A stretch of 24,875 nt of DNA from Desulfurococcales archaeon (lineage in GTDB: Archaea; Thermoproteota; Thermoprotei_A; Sulfolobales; Ignisphaeraceae): NCBI GenBank assembly GCA_027066265.1, contig JAMOOB010000504.1, positions 1 to 24,875 of the forward strand, in the 5' to 3' direction. Each line of letters begins with the position of its first letter. The first letter of the stretch is position 1. The position numbers and the translations under genes are program-made. Positions 16,477-24,763 of this stretch are shown here, piece after piece. Under the pieces are notes generated by a model. That model saw only the letters and a list, made by a program, of their open reading frames with translations, did no database searches and was not told the DNA's origin.

Positions 16477-19434
16477 CTAAGAACTACCCGAGAACATGTA
16501 CCTTAAATCAGTCTCCATAGAAATCGTGTAACGATACCAAGCACCAGGCTTGTAAGGATCGCTCTTAACGAGACAATACAGATACAGCTTAGTCACAAGA
16601 GTCGATTCTTGCTTCTTTGTAACGAAATAGTCTAGCTTTACGCTCATCAAGAGTCTTAGAGTTTCTCTATACAAGAATGCATCTCTTAATCCACCACCTT
16701 CAATTCTTAGAATATGATATGCATTCTTGAGGTAAGGATCAAGATCCTCGAATTCTATATCTATGTTCGATACTGATAGTTCAACAATTCCTGCCATAGA
16801 TAGACATATTGCGATGATTCCAGCGACTACGCTGTACGGATTAGGTAGTATAAGTGAGAATACGCTCAGAGCAACTGAGGCTGTAGCTAGCGACGTGGTT
16901 ATGTTTGGATCGACACCAACGTAGTAAGGTCTATAACCATATACGTGTAATTGAATGTAGTTACCGTAGTTAAGTTTCTTTTTAGGCACGATGAATGCAA
17001 CATCGCTAGAATGCATCACTACTTCGTAAGGAGTACACACAACAATTCTAGATCCTTCGAGAGATGATAAGTGCCTTGGATGAACTCTCTCAACATCCTC
17101 TAGATCGATGTTCTTCTCAAGCTTCTCCGGTACCACGAAATCGTACATGAATGCTATATGCGAAACCTCCGACGAACCTACATCCTCAGTTTTATGATCA
17201 AGCACCATCACCATTAGTAGGTAAGCTGGTTGTGCACGTGTTCGTAGTGGATATCGTATTCTACTCAATGTTAGAGCACTCCAATCGTAGGGTTCCGATG
17301 CAGTAATCGGGATTACCTTTAACGTAGCACCCTTTAAAGTTGCATGAGTTACGAGATGACATAGCTTGTGCCAATCCTGCGAATGAGCATCGTAGCTGTA
17401 GCCCGAGGATATGCAATCGAGTTCTGGTACATACAGCAAAGGTCTTACTAAGAACTTCATCTTTGTGTATCCGAATCGCATGCTTAGGAAAACCTTGACC
17501 TTGCTACGATGCTGCACGCTCTCTGCACCTAGCAACTCTACGTATACTCGTAGTGGTACTGCACCGTAGAGTTTGAGTAGTAATGGGAAGGTTGCCATCC
17601 ATCTAGGTATGGGTATGTTTATCGAGTAGTTGTATATTTTTACAAGTGCTGGAAGTGAACCTCTTGGATACTGTATCGGTACGAATACGGGTCCCCAACA
17701 GTACAATGCAAAGCATAGCGCTACAGCAACGTTAGCATTCTCAATACCTTCGTAGTAGGTCTCGGTGTAGGCTGTGATCGACAAGTTGACCTTTAGTTCA
17801 ACATCATCTTCAAGAGGTTGATTAACTAAGTACGCAGCTTCTATCAATGGTATGGACATCGTCCATACCCACGTACGTAGCGATAATGGTCCTCGTGAAA
17901 CGAGTTCGAATTCCGCTTCGAGTCTCGAAGAATTGCTTAGCTCCTTGATATGCTCTATCTCGACAACGTACCTCTTCAAAGATTCTTTGTCGAGTCCTCT
18001 CAACGGTACGTACCTCAATACGTAGATGTGTGGAGTAACGTACATCCATTCGCCAGTGCATGCCGGACTCATCTCAACGACGAGCTTCACATCATCGTTG
18101 GGTTTGTATCGACCAGATGCCTGTAGGTCTCGCAGTATATCGCGAGGTACGATGAACAATGCGTCGAACTGATCGCGTACACTGAAGTAGGTTTCTGAAT
18201 ACATCGGCGTATCGTTGACGTAGAACGTGAATCTAATGCTACATAGGGAACGCCACCATTCCGATGAGGTGTAGGAACGTATACTCAACGCTCTCGGAGG
18301 TCCATGATCGTGACCACGGATCTTAGCTATCATGAACCTCATACCGATCTCGAGAATCGTATCCTTAGGATGTTCGTACTCTCCAGCTCCAAAGGAATAG
18401 TTGTAAGCCGCAACCTTTATCCATCCCTTATCGTACCAACTCATCGAAGCGCTCATCAACGTTCCATGGTTTTCATTCGACCCCGTCCTACCTATCACAA
18501 TCTTGCCGCTAACAGGGTATGGTCGTATGAAGTCTATCAGGTTTGGAAGGATGATTCTTCTCTTTGGAGGAGGTATGAACGTTACGCCTAGAATATCTAT
18601 CTTCGTCTTCGCATTATCTACGAGACTCCTTCCATACAGATCAACTACATTGGATAGATCCACTCGTGGTTTCAGATACTTAATCAATGCCTCTACAAAT
18701 TTCTGCGTTCCCCACAGAACATAGTCCCGTTCAATTACATTCGATTGAAATCTTGTTCTTTCTACCCATGGGTTGGGGATCCTTGGATTATTCACGACAT
18801 ACAGATACAGTACGACTTCTCGACGCATCGACACTAATCCTAAAGGAATTGGGCTAGGTCTTGGTGAAGACGTTACGATTACGATCTTTAGCTTTATTGT
18901 TGCAACGATTGCATTGTACATGGCTATTGGGAGGTTTGAACTGTTTAAGTTTGCTTGCTGTGGTATGCATGGTGGTAGCTTTATCAATACCCTCGTATCT
19001 TCATCGATTGATGTGTTCACGAAGCATAGTTCTAGGTATCGATCTCCGTAAACGATTTTATCGCATCGATCGAATACCTTGATCGGCAACTCAACCCATC
19101 TACCGTCACAGAACGCATAGGCATGAAGACCATAGCTAGGCAAACCACGGAAAACTCTTGCAACGATCGAGACATCAATCCATCTACCAGCCAACGTAGA
19201 TAGGTAAAGACCTTCAACATCCTTAATAATGCTCCTAAGCTTCGATAGATATCTAGCTAACGTATCCTTGGCAAAGAGATCATCGATTATCTTAGGCATC
19301 TTCGAACTCGTTCTGTTCCAATCATTTACGAATAGAGCAAGCCATGTACTGAGAGATCCAATAACTACAAGCATCAAGATCGTAGATGCAGCAATAGCTT
19401 TCCGCATAAGAATTCTTAACATAACGATACCCAA
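16477..19434 (-). CDS. Large membrane-anchored extracellular protein, unknown family
   Basis: I do not recognise this 985-residue protein. A signal/anchor helix lies at about 14-34. Then come some 800 residues of polar, beta-rich, Tyr-rich sequence with at least nine N-x-S/T sites (for example NRT, NTS, NSS, NYS, NDT, NLS, NIT), as in glycosylated surface proteins of archaea. Two hydrophobic helices (about 847-863 and 868-887) follow, and then a tail of about 95 charged residues. No catalytic motif or repeat is obvious. The frame starts with TTG at 19434; ATG at 19422 is equally possible and no good ribosome binding site distinguishes them. Two sampled 60-base rows here are 42% G+C against 50% in one row of the decarboxylase gene, hinting at different origin or looser constraint. 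It separates the two mevalonate-pathway loci. Confidence 0.75.
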   Translation of the reverse strand: MGIVMLRILMRKAIAASTILMLVVIGSLSTWLALFVNDWNRTSSKMPKIIDDLFAKDTLARYLSKLRSIIKDVEGLYLSTLAGRWIDVSIVARVFRGLPSYGLHAYAFCDGRWVELPIKVFDRCDKIVYGDRYLELCFVNTSIDEDTRVLIKLPPCIPQQANLNSSNLPIAMYNAIVATIKLKIVIVTSSPRPSPIPLGLVSMRREVVLYLYVVNNPRIPNPWVERTRFQSNVIERDYVLWGTQKFVEALIKYLKPRVDLSNVVDLYGRSLVDNAKTKIDILGVTFIPPPKRRIILPNLIDFIRPYPVSGKIVIGRTGSNENHGTLMSASMSWYDKGWIKVAAYNYSFGAGEYEHPKDTILEIGMRFMIAKIRGHDHGPPRALSIRSYTSSEWWRSLCSIRFTFYVNDTPMYSETYFSVRDQFDALFIVPRDILRDLQASGRYKPNDDVKLVVEMSPACTGEWMYVTPHIYVLRYVPLRGLDKESLKRYVVEIEHIKELSNSSRLEAEFELVSRGPLSLRTWVWTMSIPLIEAAYLVNQPLEDDVELKVNLSITAYTETYYEGIENANVAVALCFALYCWGPVFVPIQYPRGSLPALVKIYNYSINIPIPRWMATFPLLLKLYGAVPLRVYVELLGAESVQHRSKVKVFLSMRFGYTKMKFLVRPLLYVPELDCISSGYSYDAHSQDWHKLCHLVTHATLKGATLKVIPITASEPYDWSALTLSRIRYPLRTRAQPAYLLMVMVLDHKTEDVGSSEVSHIAFMYDFVVPEKLEKNIDLEDVERVHPRHLSSLEGSRIVVCTPYEVVMHSSDVAFIVPKKKLNYGNYIQLHVYGYRPYYVGVDPNITTSLATASVALSVFSLILPNPYSVVAGIIAICLSMAGIVELSVSNIDIEFEDLDPYLKNAYHILRIEGGGLRDAFLYRETLRLLMSVKLDYFVTKKQESTLVTKLYLYCLVKSDPYKPGAWYRYTISMETDLRYMFSGSS

Positions 19435-19454
19435 GAGAGCTGTACTTACTCAAG

Positions 19455-19460
19455 AAAAAA
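19455..19460 (-). terminator. T-run after the decarboxylase gene
   Basis: On the minus strand the 80-base gap after the UbiD-family gene contains a run of six T, a plausible archaeal termination signal. It also lies where the next gene would need an A/T-rich promoter, so the two roles cannot be separated by eye. Confidence 0.4.
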
Positions 19461-19514
19461 CGTTGCGTTAGAATACTATTGCTTTATCTCGTAGGTATAC
19501 AATTCAACGAATCT

Positions 19515-20777
19515 TCATCTCGTTCCCATTCTTACACGTTCAAACATCTCTCCTCCGTGCAGTGGTTTCGTGGCGTCGATCCCTATCTTGGTGCAGAGCC
19601 CATCCTCCGAGCTGGGGTCTAGGGTTGAGCATCTAGCTCGTGGAATTACGACGAGGTCTCTATCTCCCTGGAACCTGGTGGCTATAGCCCACTCAACCTC
19701 GTCGATGTTATCGGGATCTATATCTTCGTCGACTACAACCACGAGTTTGAGGCTTGGATGCGCTGCGAAGGTTGCGAGGATTGCGTTCTTTCCATCTCCT
19801 TCGTGTGCCTTGGTTATCGAGACCACTGCGTGTAGCCATGATCCGCTTCCCCGCGTGAACCTAACCTTGTGGACTCGGGGCACTACCTTGGAAACGCTTT
19901 GCCATACCAATGCTTCGCGATAGAAGCTCTGTAGCAATCTATGCTCCGAACCGCTGGGTATCACTACGTGGAACAGCTGGGATTCGTCTACGTACAGAGC
20001 ATCCACCTTGATCAGCGGCTGTCTACGTACGCGATCGTATAGAGCGAGTATATCGACGAAAGGACCTTCATCTACGAGCTCCATCGTTATACGTCCCTCG
20101 ATCACTACGGCGCTCGGCATGGGTACGGGTAGTCCGTACCTAGGTGTGTACGCTATCCTTAGCTCGGGATCGATCGATGTAGCTACGTTCATCTCGAAAA
20201 CTCCGAAGGGTGGCGAGGTAGCTGCAGCGAGAAGAGCTGCTGGAGGAGCTCCGATAGCTATCGCGATCTTCGTCTCCATTCCCTTGCTACGGTTCTGCTC
20301 AACGATGTAGTGCAGATGTCTGGGAACGATTCGTGCTACCAAGCTTCGCCTATCGACGACCATGGTTCGGTGAATCGATGCGTTGCAGGAATTCTCTAGA
20401 CATGCAATGTATATGCAACTCGTTGCGTAGAGACCACCATCGCGTGGAAAGAACTTGATGAAGGGAAGCTTTAGGAGATCTACCTCGATCTCCTTCATAT
20501 CGAAGTTCGTTTCCTTAGCTTTCGCAGGCTTTTCAACGGCTTCGAGAATCCTTCGATAAGCATCGACATCCCTATCGACGCCCAGCAATCGATAGAGCTT
20601 GCTACGCGTATTCAGTACTCCAGCAATGCATTCGAGATGTTCGGCACCACGAACGCGAAACCTAAGAGTCTTGCCCTGCTCTTCGAGCACCAATCCTCGT
20701 TCAACGAGTTCTAGCTCTCTAGAAACGATTCCTAGATCCACGGTGTCCATGGACTCCGCGAACTTTCTAAGATCCAC
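19515..20777 (-). CDS. UbiD-family decarboxylase, probable anhydromevalonate phosphate decarboxylase
   Basis: 420 residues of the UbiD family, which uses prenylated FMN. The order of family segments is intact: LPFIKFFPRDGGLYAT at 104-119, SIHRTMVVDRR at 134-144, AIAIGAPPAALLAAA at 172-186, PSAVVIEGRI at 221-230 with Glu227, DEGPFVD at 236-242 with Glu237, and VVDEDIDPDN at 348-357. The Arg in IHR plus Glu227 and Glu237 are candidates for the catalytic E-R-E network. In archaea with aconitase-X dehydratase, this type of UbiD protein converts trans-anhydromevalonate 5-phosphate to isopentenyl phosphate; the nearby dehydratase genes support that role. GTG 20777 is used, with GGGG seven bases upstream. 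The UbiX partner that makes prenyl-FMN is not in this window. Confidence 0.9.
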   Translation of the reverse strand: MDLRKFAESMDTVDLGIVSRELELVERGLVLEEQGKTLRFRVRGAEHLECIAGVLNTRSKLYRLLGVDRDVDAYRRILEAVEKPAKAKETNFDMKEIEVDLLKLPFIKFFPRDGGLYATSCIYIACLENSCNASIHRTMVVDRRSLVARIVPRHLHYIVEQNRSKGMETKIAIAIGAPPAALLAAATSPPFGVFEMNVATSIDPELRIAYTPRYGLPVPMPSAVVIEGRITMELVDEGPFVDILALYDRVRRQPLIKVDALYVDESQLFHVVIPSGSEHRLLQSFYREALVWQSVSKVVPRVHKVRFTRGSGSWLHAVVSITKAHEGDGKNAILATFAAHPSLKLVVVVDEDIDPDNIDEVEWAIATRFQGDRDLVVIPRARCSTLDPSSEDGLCTKIGIDATKPLHGGEMFERVRMGTR

Positions 20778-20808
20778 GTGCGAACCCCGAATCCAGGAAC
20801 CTTCGCAT

Positions 20809-20820
20809 TGGTAAAAAGCC
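20809..20820 (-). promoter_or_regulatory. Candidate TATA promoter of the decarboxylase gene
   Basis: The minus strand shows GGCTTTTTACC about 35-40 bases before the GTG start, in the 63-base gap after the MFS gene. A start of transcription near 20787 would give a leader of about ten bases. Confidence 0.45.
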
Positions 20821-20840
20821 TTGGGTTCTCGACGTAGGTA

Positions 20841-21980
20841 CTACTCTAGGATCTTGGGTACCGCGATCAACATCGTCGAGATCGTGAGTAGAGCTATGGA
20901 CACTAGGATCCCGACGAAATCGCCTAGGCTAGCTACGATGGGGCTCGTCAACGCTACCAAACCTCCTCCTACGCTCATTGATGTGAGCACTGCACCAGCA
21001 CTGAACGCTTTCAGTTCCGTGGGTGCTCTACTCGTCACCATGCTGTAAGCAGCTATGTCTAGACATGGGTAGAGGGGCAAGCACCACAACACGATGAAGA
21101 GCATACGTGGTGCGAACCACATAGCTAGGAACGTGATTGCGTAGGCGATGCCTACCATGGATGCGAACTCGTCGTACCCCATTCTCTCCGCGATCTTGGC
21201 TGCGATGAGTTTGGCTGGGGATCCGAGGAAGCACGGTATTCCTCCGTACAGCAAGCCGTAGGCAAGGTTTGCGTAGGTCGTGGGGAAGGTTTGGAGAACG
21301 ATTTCGTAGAGACGGAGTGCGTATATGTTTAGCCCGAGCTCGACACCGGCAGTGATCGTTGTCAGAGCTACGCTGATCCTAGCGATCTTAGCTACGAGTC
21401 GCAGAACTTCAGTGCTTCGCAAAGAGCTTGCTTCGGCGGATGTACGTGGGTAGAACGCTGTAAAGATGGCGTAGGCGCATAGGTAGAGGAATCCAGCTAG
21501 TAGGAGACACCCGTCGAACCCAAGATCGTTCGCTAGCATCCCCGTCATCACGGATCCGATACCCCATCCAAGCGGAGCGCCTACGGTTGCACGACCATAC
21601 TCTGAAGCTGTTCGTTCCGAGAGAACCGTGGGAGACACTACCGAAGGCCATGTAAAGCCCCACGATACCGATGCTACGAAGGCGTAGAGCAGGAAGTGCA
21701 TCACGTTCTTCGAGAAACTCATTCCTACGAATCCTAGGAACCCTACCAAGCCTAGCGAAGTCACGAACCTTCTACCGAATCTATCCGCTACGTATCCTCC
21801 AGCGATTGCGAAGATCGCCGCGATCCACTCTATACCTACGAGAATCATTAAGGCTGCCGAACCACCTCCCAAGACTTTGGATATGAGGGGTCTCGTAGCT
21901 GCGAAGTACATACCCCATGCACAGGAGTGGAGTACGAATCCGATCGAGAACGCTGGCCTCCACCAACGTTCTCCATGCAT
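20841..21980 (-). CDS. MFS transporter, substrate unknown
   Basis: 379 residues with about 12 predicted membrane helices and a clear MFS motif A between helices 2 and 3 (GYVADRFGRR, about residues 61-70). The second half is less conserved. It is a secondary transporter of the cytoplasmic membrane; drug, sugar or metabolite cannot be told apart. ATG 21980 is used although only a weak GAGG lies close upstream. It lies between the polynucleotide kinase and the decarboxylase genes on the same strand, with about 60 bases on either side, so common transcription is possible but not compelling. Confidence 0.85.
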   Translation of the reverse strand: MHGERWWRPAFSIGFVLHSCAWGMYFAATRPLISKVLGGGSAALMILVGIEWIAAIFAIAGGYVADRFGRRFVTSLGLVGFLGFVGMSFSKNVMHFLLYAFVASVSWGFTWPSVVSPTVLSERTASEYGRATVGAPLGWGIGSVMTGMLANDLGFDGCLLLAGFLYLCAYAIFTAFYPRTSAEASSLRSTEVLRLVAKIARISVALTTITAGVELGLNIYALRLYEIVLQTFPTTYANLAYGLLYGGIPCFLGSPAKLIAAKIAERMGYDEFASMVGIAYAITFLAMWFAPRMLFIVLWCLPLYPCLDIAAYSMVTSRAPTELKAFSAGAVLTSMSVGGGLVALTSPIVASLGDFVGILVSIALLTISTMLIAVPKILE

Positions 21981-22043
21981 AGCCTCGATACCGTAGAGCC
22001 GGGTTTAGATTCCTAAAGAAACTCTTTGCTCTCTACGAACGAG

Positions 22044-23321
22044 CTAGATCGGGCATCGAGGAAGCTTCGTTATCTCGTCCCAGTTCTCGCTAAGCTTTAT
22101 CCTACCAACAACGATTCCACCGACTTCTCCTTCGTACTCGGTTAGCATACATATCTTGTTGCTGGATAGATCTAGGGATTCTATCAAGGCTGGAGCCACA
22201 ACCTTCAGATTCCTGTCTAGTACTGCAGCTAGCAATCCCTTCACACTGCTGGGAGTCACGACCACCACCTCCTTGCCTAGAGATTCCCGTAGCTTCGCAA
22301 GTACATCGGGTGGAAGATCCGTACTAGCATACACAACGATGCAATCATCGTGATCCACGACGCGGTATATCCTTGCGCGCGTGTACGGTATCTGTACCTC
22401 TACCGGTTTTCCGCTGAGTAGACACGATCCTACGACGATTATGTTCGAAAGATCTACGCATCGCTTCTTAGCGTTGTGGAAGAACGACATGTAGTGGTGT
22501 CTCCTAAGCATTCTCCTATCAACTCTATTACGTTCCCTAACAACCTTGGGTCTCGGAGCGCATACAACCTCTACGCGTCCACCCAACGATTCCTTGAACC
22601 TTGTGCACACATCCTCGTCTAGTACAACTACGTGTGTAGCACCTATAGCAAGCGCTATATCTAGCTTCATCTCTATCGCTTGGAGACCGTGTACCCATCC
22701 ATCGGTATTCACAACGATTGCTCGACAACCATCGGATCTAAGTTCTTCGACGAGTTGCGAGATCGCCGTCAAGAGCCTACTACCGGCCTGAGGAATGCTA
22801 GGCGTTATGAAGCCCACGAACTTAGCTCGATCGCCTCTAAGCTCTCGTAGCCACAGAACCTTTCTATCGAGTATCTTAGCAGCTACGAAACCCGGTGGAG
22901 CGAGATCTCCCTGACCAACGTCTGCATCCACTATACCAACCCTGAGCCCTTTATCGAGCGATACGTTGGCTAGCAACGTAGAGAACGATGTTTTACCGCT
23001 ATCGACGGGTCCTACAACCATCGCTACGAAGTTTCCGGTACTCACTATCTTCTCAGCAATGCTTTCCCATACATCGATAACCTCCTCACCTTCTCCCGGC
23101 TCCTCGATAACGCCACCCGTACCCAGCACTACGCTGATTATGCTGGGCTCTACGGCACGGATTACGTAGCTACGGAAGCGATGTATGATGAATCTCGATC
23201 GTTCACCGAACTCTATGCCGAGGATCCTAACCTTGCCCTGCTCAACGCATACGTTGGCAGGCCCCATGATTCTAAGCATCTTGTTCTTCGGAAGCTCGAT
23301 CCTAGCCGTCGAGAACGTCAA
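22044..23321 (-). CDS. Clp1/Grc3-type polynucleotide 5'-hydroxyl kinase
   Basis: 425 residues. A beta-rich N-terminal region of about 95 residues (the Clp1-like N-domain) precedes a P-loop kinase core: Walker A G104-S112 (GPVDSGKTS), then VDADVGQGDLAPPG from 131 with the D-x-D-x-G-Q motif of this family, VVNTDGWVHGLQAIEMK, and THVVVLDED. A C-terminal domain follows. The family phosphorylates 5'-OH ends of RNA or DNA using ATP and acts in RNA maturation or repair in archaea and eukaryotes. The start is TTG 23321, with AGGTG about eight bases upstream. It follows the RNase H-fold gene at 50 bases, same strand. Confidence 0.88.
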   Translation of the reverse strand: MTFSTARIELPKNKMLRIMGPANVCVEQGKVRILGIEFGERSRFIIHRFRSYVIRAVEPSIISVVLGTGGVIEEPGEGEEVIDVWESIAEKIVSTGNFVAMVVGPVDSGKTSFSTLLANVSLDKGLRVGIVDADVGQGDLAPPGFVAAKILDRKVLWLRELRGDRAKFVGFITPSIPQAGSRLLTAISQLVEELRSDGCRAIVVNTDGWVHGLQAIEMKLDIALAIGATHVVVLDEDVCTRFKESLGGRVEVVCAPRPKVVRERNRVDRRMLRRHHYMSFFHNAKKRCVDLSNIIVVGSCLLSGKPVEVQIPYTRARIYRVVDHDDCIVVYASTDLPPDVLAKLRESLGKEVVVVTPSSVKGLLAAVLDRNLKVVAPALIESLDLSSNKICMLTEYEGEVGGIVVGRIKLSENWDEITKLPRCPI

Positions 23322-23371
23322 CGCTACACACCTTCGTCGTAGACCTCCCTACCTCGCCTCTATATCCCTAG

Positions 23372-24016
23372 CTAACCACGCGATCTAGCTAACGCTATGT
23401 TTATCGCCGCCAAGGAATCTCTATCGAGCTTCTCCGGAACCTCGATCAGCGTACCCATGGTAGAGGTACCGACCTCTGGAACGAGTTCAAGCTCTATCGA
23501 ATCGCTTAGCAACGCAACAACTCTATCGATGAACTTCTCGTAGCTTGGATCCTCCTTCCTAGGAATCCCGATGCGCACGATCTTCTTGCAGCCGTAGCAC
23601 CTAGCTACCAAGCTAAGGAGTTCCAGAGCAAGTTCAGCATTCCTGAAACTCTTGGCTACGACAAGCTTACCGTTGAGGATCACGGCTACGCCAATCCTCT
23701 CCCCTAGATCGACCCCCACGATAGCAACACCATCATCGGGATCGACGTTCAGCGATAGTGCTAGAGCACGAAGAGCTGCACACCTAGGTTCGTTATCTAC
23801 ATCGATTGCGTAGCCCTCGATCTCGATACCCATGTTCTTGAGATACTCGAGACCCCTATCATCGCACAGAACTATCCCCACAATCTTTCGAGCATTGAAC
23901 TCGATACCCTTGGGTTTCAAACCTAGCTCCTCCAAGAAGGTCTTGATCTTAACCAGGGTGCGGGGATCGTATATAGCTAGGTATATGCTCCTCCTACGCT
24001 CGACGACCTTCACCAC
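23372..24016 (-). CDS. RNase H/RuvC-fold protein, uncharacterised
   Basis: 214 residues. Residues 1-95 form a basic alpha/beta N-terminal part I cannot assign. From 98 the sequence AIVGVDLGERIGVAVI.NGKLV is the first strand-turn-strand of an RNase H-like fold, with Asp103 in the catalytic place. A CYGCKK turn at 140-145, VPEVGTS with Glu181, and KLDRDSLAAINIALA with Asp198/200 near the C-terminus match the later acidic positions of RuvC/YqgF-type nucleases. It could be a Holliday-junction-type or RNA nuclease, or a non-catalytic relative. The start is GTG 24016, or the next GTG at 24013, behind GAGGGG. It lies directly upstream of the polynucleotide kinase gene. Confidence 0.7.
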   Translation of the reverse strand: MVKVVERRRSIYLAIYDPRTLVKIKTFLEELGLKPKGIEFNARKIVGIVLCDDRGLEYLKNMGIEIEGYAIDVDNEPRCAALRALALSLNVDPDDGVAIVGVDLGERIGVAVILNGKLVVAKSFRNAELALELLSLVARCYGCKKIVRIGIPRKEDPSYEKFIDRVVALLSDSIELELVPEVGTSTMGTLIEVPEKLDRDSLAAINIALARSRG

Positions 24017-24113
24017 CCCCTCTACGAGGGGTAGCGTCGGAATACAGACCTTTCATCACTTGGTCAGTTCCCGGATTCCTCCCCATCCACTAGAGTCACG
24101 TTCGTTGGAGAGC

Positions 24114-24121
24114 TATATATA
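24114..24121. promoter_or_regulatory. Symmetric TATA element between divergent genes
   Basis: TATATATA lies in the 165-base gap between the RNase H-fold gene (-) and the lipid synthase gene (+). Being a palindrome it could serve both directions, giving leaders of about 40 bases rightward and about 75 bases leftward. The rest of the gap holds no open gene. Confidence 0.5.
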
Positions 24122-24181
24122 GACTTGCACCTAGGTAGGTTATTACATACGTCTCGGAAGACCTAGCTACGGGGGATCGGA

Positions 24182-24763
24182 GTGCTATCAAGATTTAGAT
24201 CGAAGCTTACACCGTTGGTAGAAAGCCTTGCGCGAGGATTCATCGCTGCGAAGATCGATCCGAACGTGCTTACGTTGATGGGGCTCGTTGCAGCCATTCT
24301 ATGCATTCCATCAGCGTACCTAGCTCGCGGACTCGTACCCGTACTGATTGTGTTGTCTAGCCTCCTCGATGCGTTGGACGGTGCTGTTGCGCGAGCTTTG
24401 AATAGAGTTTCTAGATTCGGAGCGTTTCTGGATTCGTTTACGGATAGATTGCAGGAGTTCCTATACCTGATAGCTCTATCCATTCTAGGACTCGATCCCT
24501 ACATAGCTATGCTTATCCTTGCGTTCAGCTACTTAACGAGCTATCTAAGAGCTTTGGGAGAGCTTAGAGGCGTAAAGATGGAGGGGCACGGTATTCTCGA
24601 GAGAAGCGATCGAGCAATCCTGTTCCTGATACTATCGATGCTGGGAGCTCTAGGGATGAGGAACTACATGAACATCCTAGGCTTTGTAATGGCTATCCTA
24701 TGCGGAGCAACGGTAATACAGAGATTTCTGAGGGTTGGAAAAGCGTTGCGTTTACTTGAGTGA
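24182..24763 (+). CDS. CDP-alcohol phosphatidyltransferase, archaetidylinositol phosphate synthase-like
   Basis: 193 residues, about six membrane helices, normal for the family. The full active-site signature is present: D63..D66-G67..A70-R71, then G80, D84 and D88 (LDALDGAVARALNRVSRFG, then AFLDSFTD). These residues bind Mg2+ and CDP-archaeol and transfer the archaetidyl group to an alcohol. In Thermoproteota the usual relative makes archaetidylinositol phosphate from inositol-1-phosphate; that acceptor is inferred from lineage and size, not from a residue I can see. GTG 24182 is the first start after an in-frame TAG at 24164. The 3' end overlaps the S26e gene on the other strand. Confidence 0.88.
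   Translation: MLSRFRSKLTPLVESLARGFIAAKIDPNVLTLMGLVAAILCIPSAYLARGLVPVLIVLSSLLDALDGAVARALNRVSRFGAFLDSFTDRLQEFLYLIALSILGLDPYIAMLILAFSYLTSYLRALGELRGVKMEGHGILERSDRAILFLILSMLGALGMRNYMNILGFVMAILCGATVIQRFLRVGKALRLLE

Noticed and set aside
24053..24067. On the minus strand CTGA, four bases, GTGATGA: the D'/C' spacing of a C/D-box guide RNA, upstream of the RNase H-fold gene.
   Set aside because: The outer C and D boxes would have to be degenerate (TGGATGG and CCGA), and I could not match either guide to rRNA by eye. A C/D-box RNA search against this genome's rRNA would settle it.
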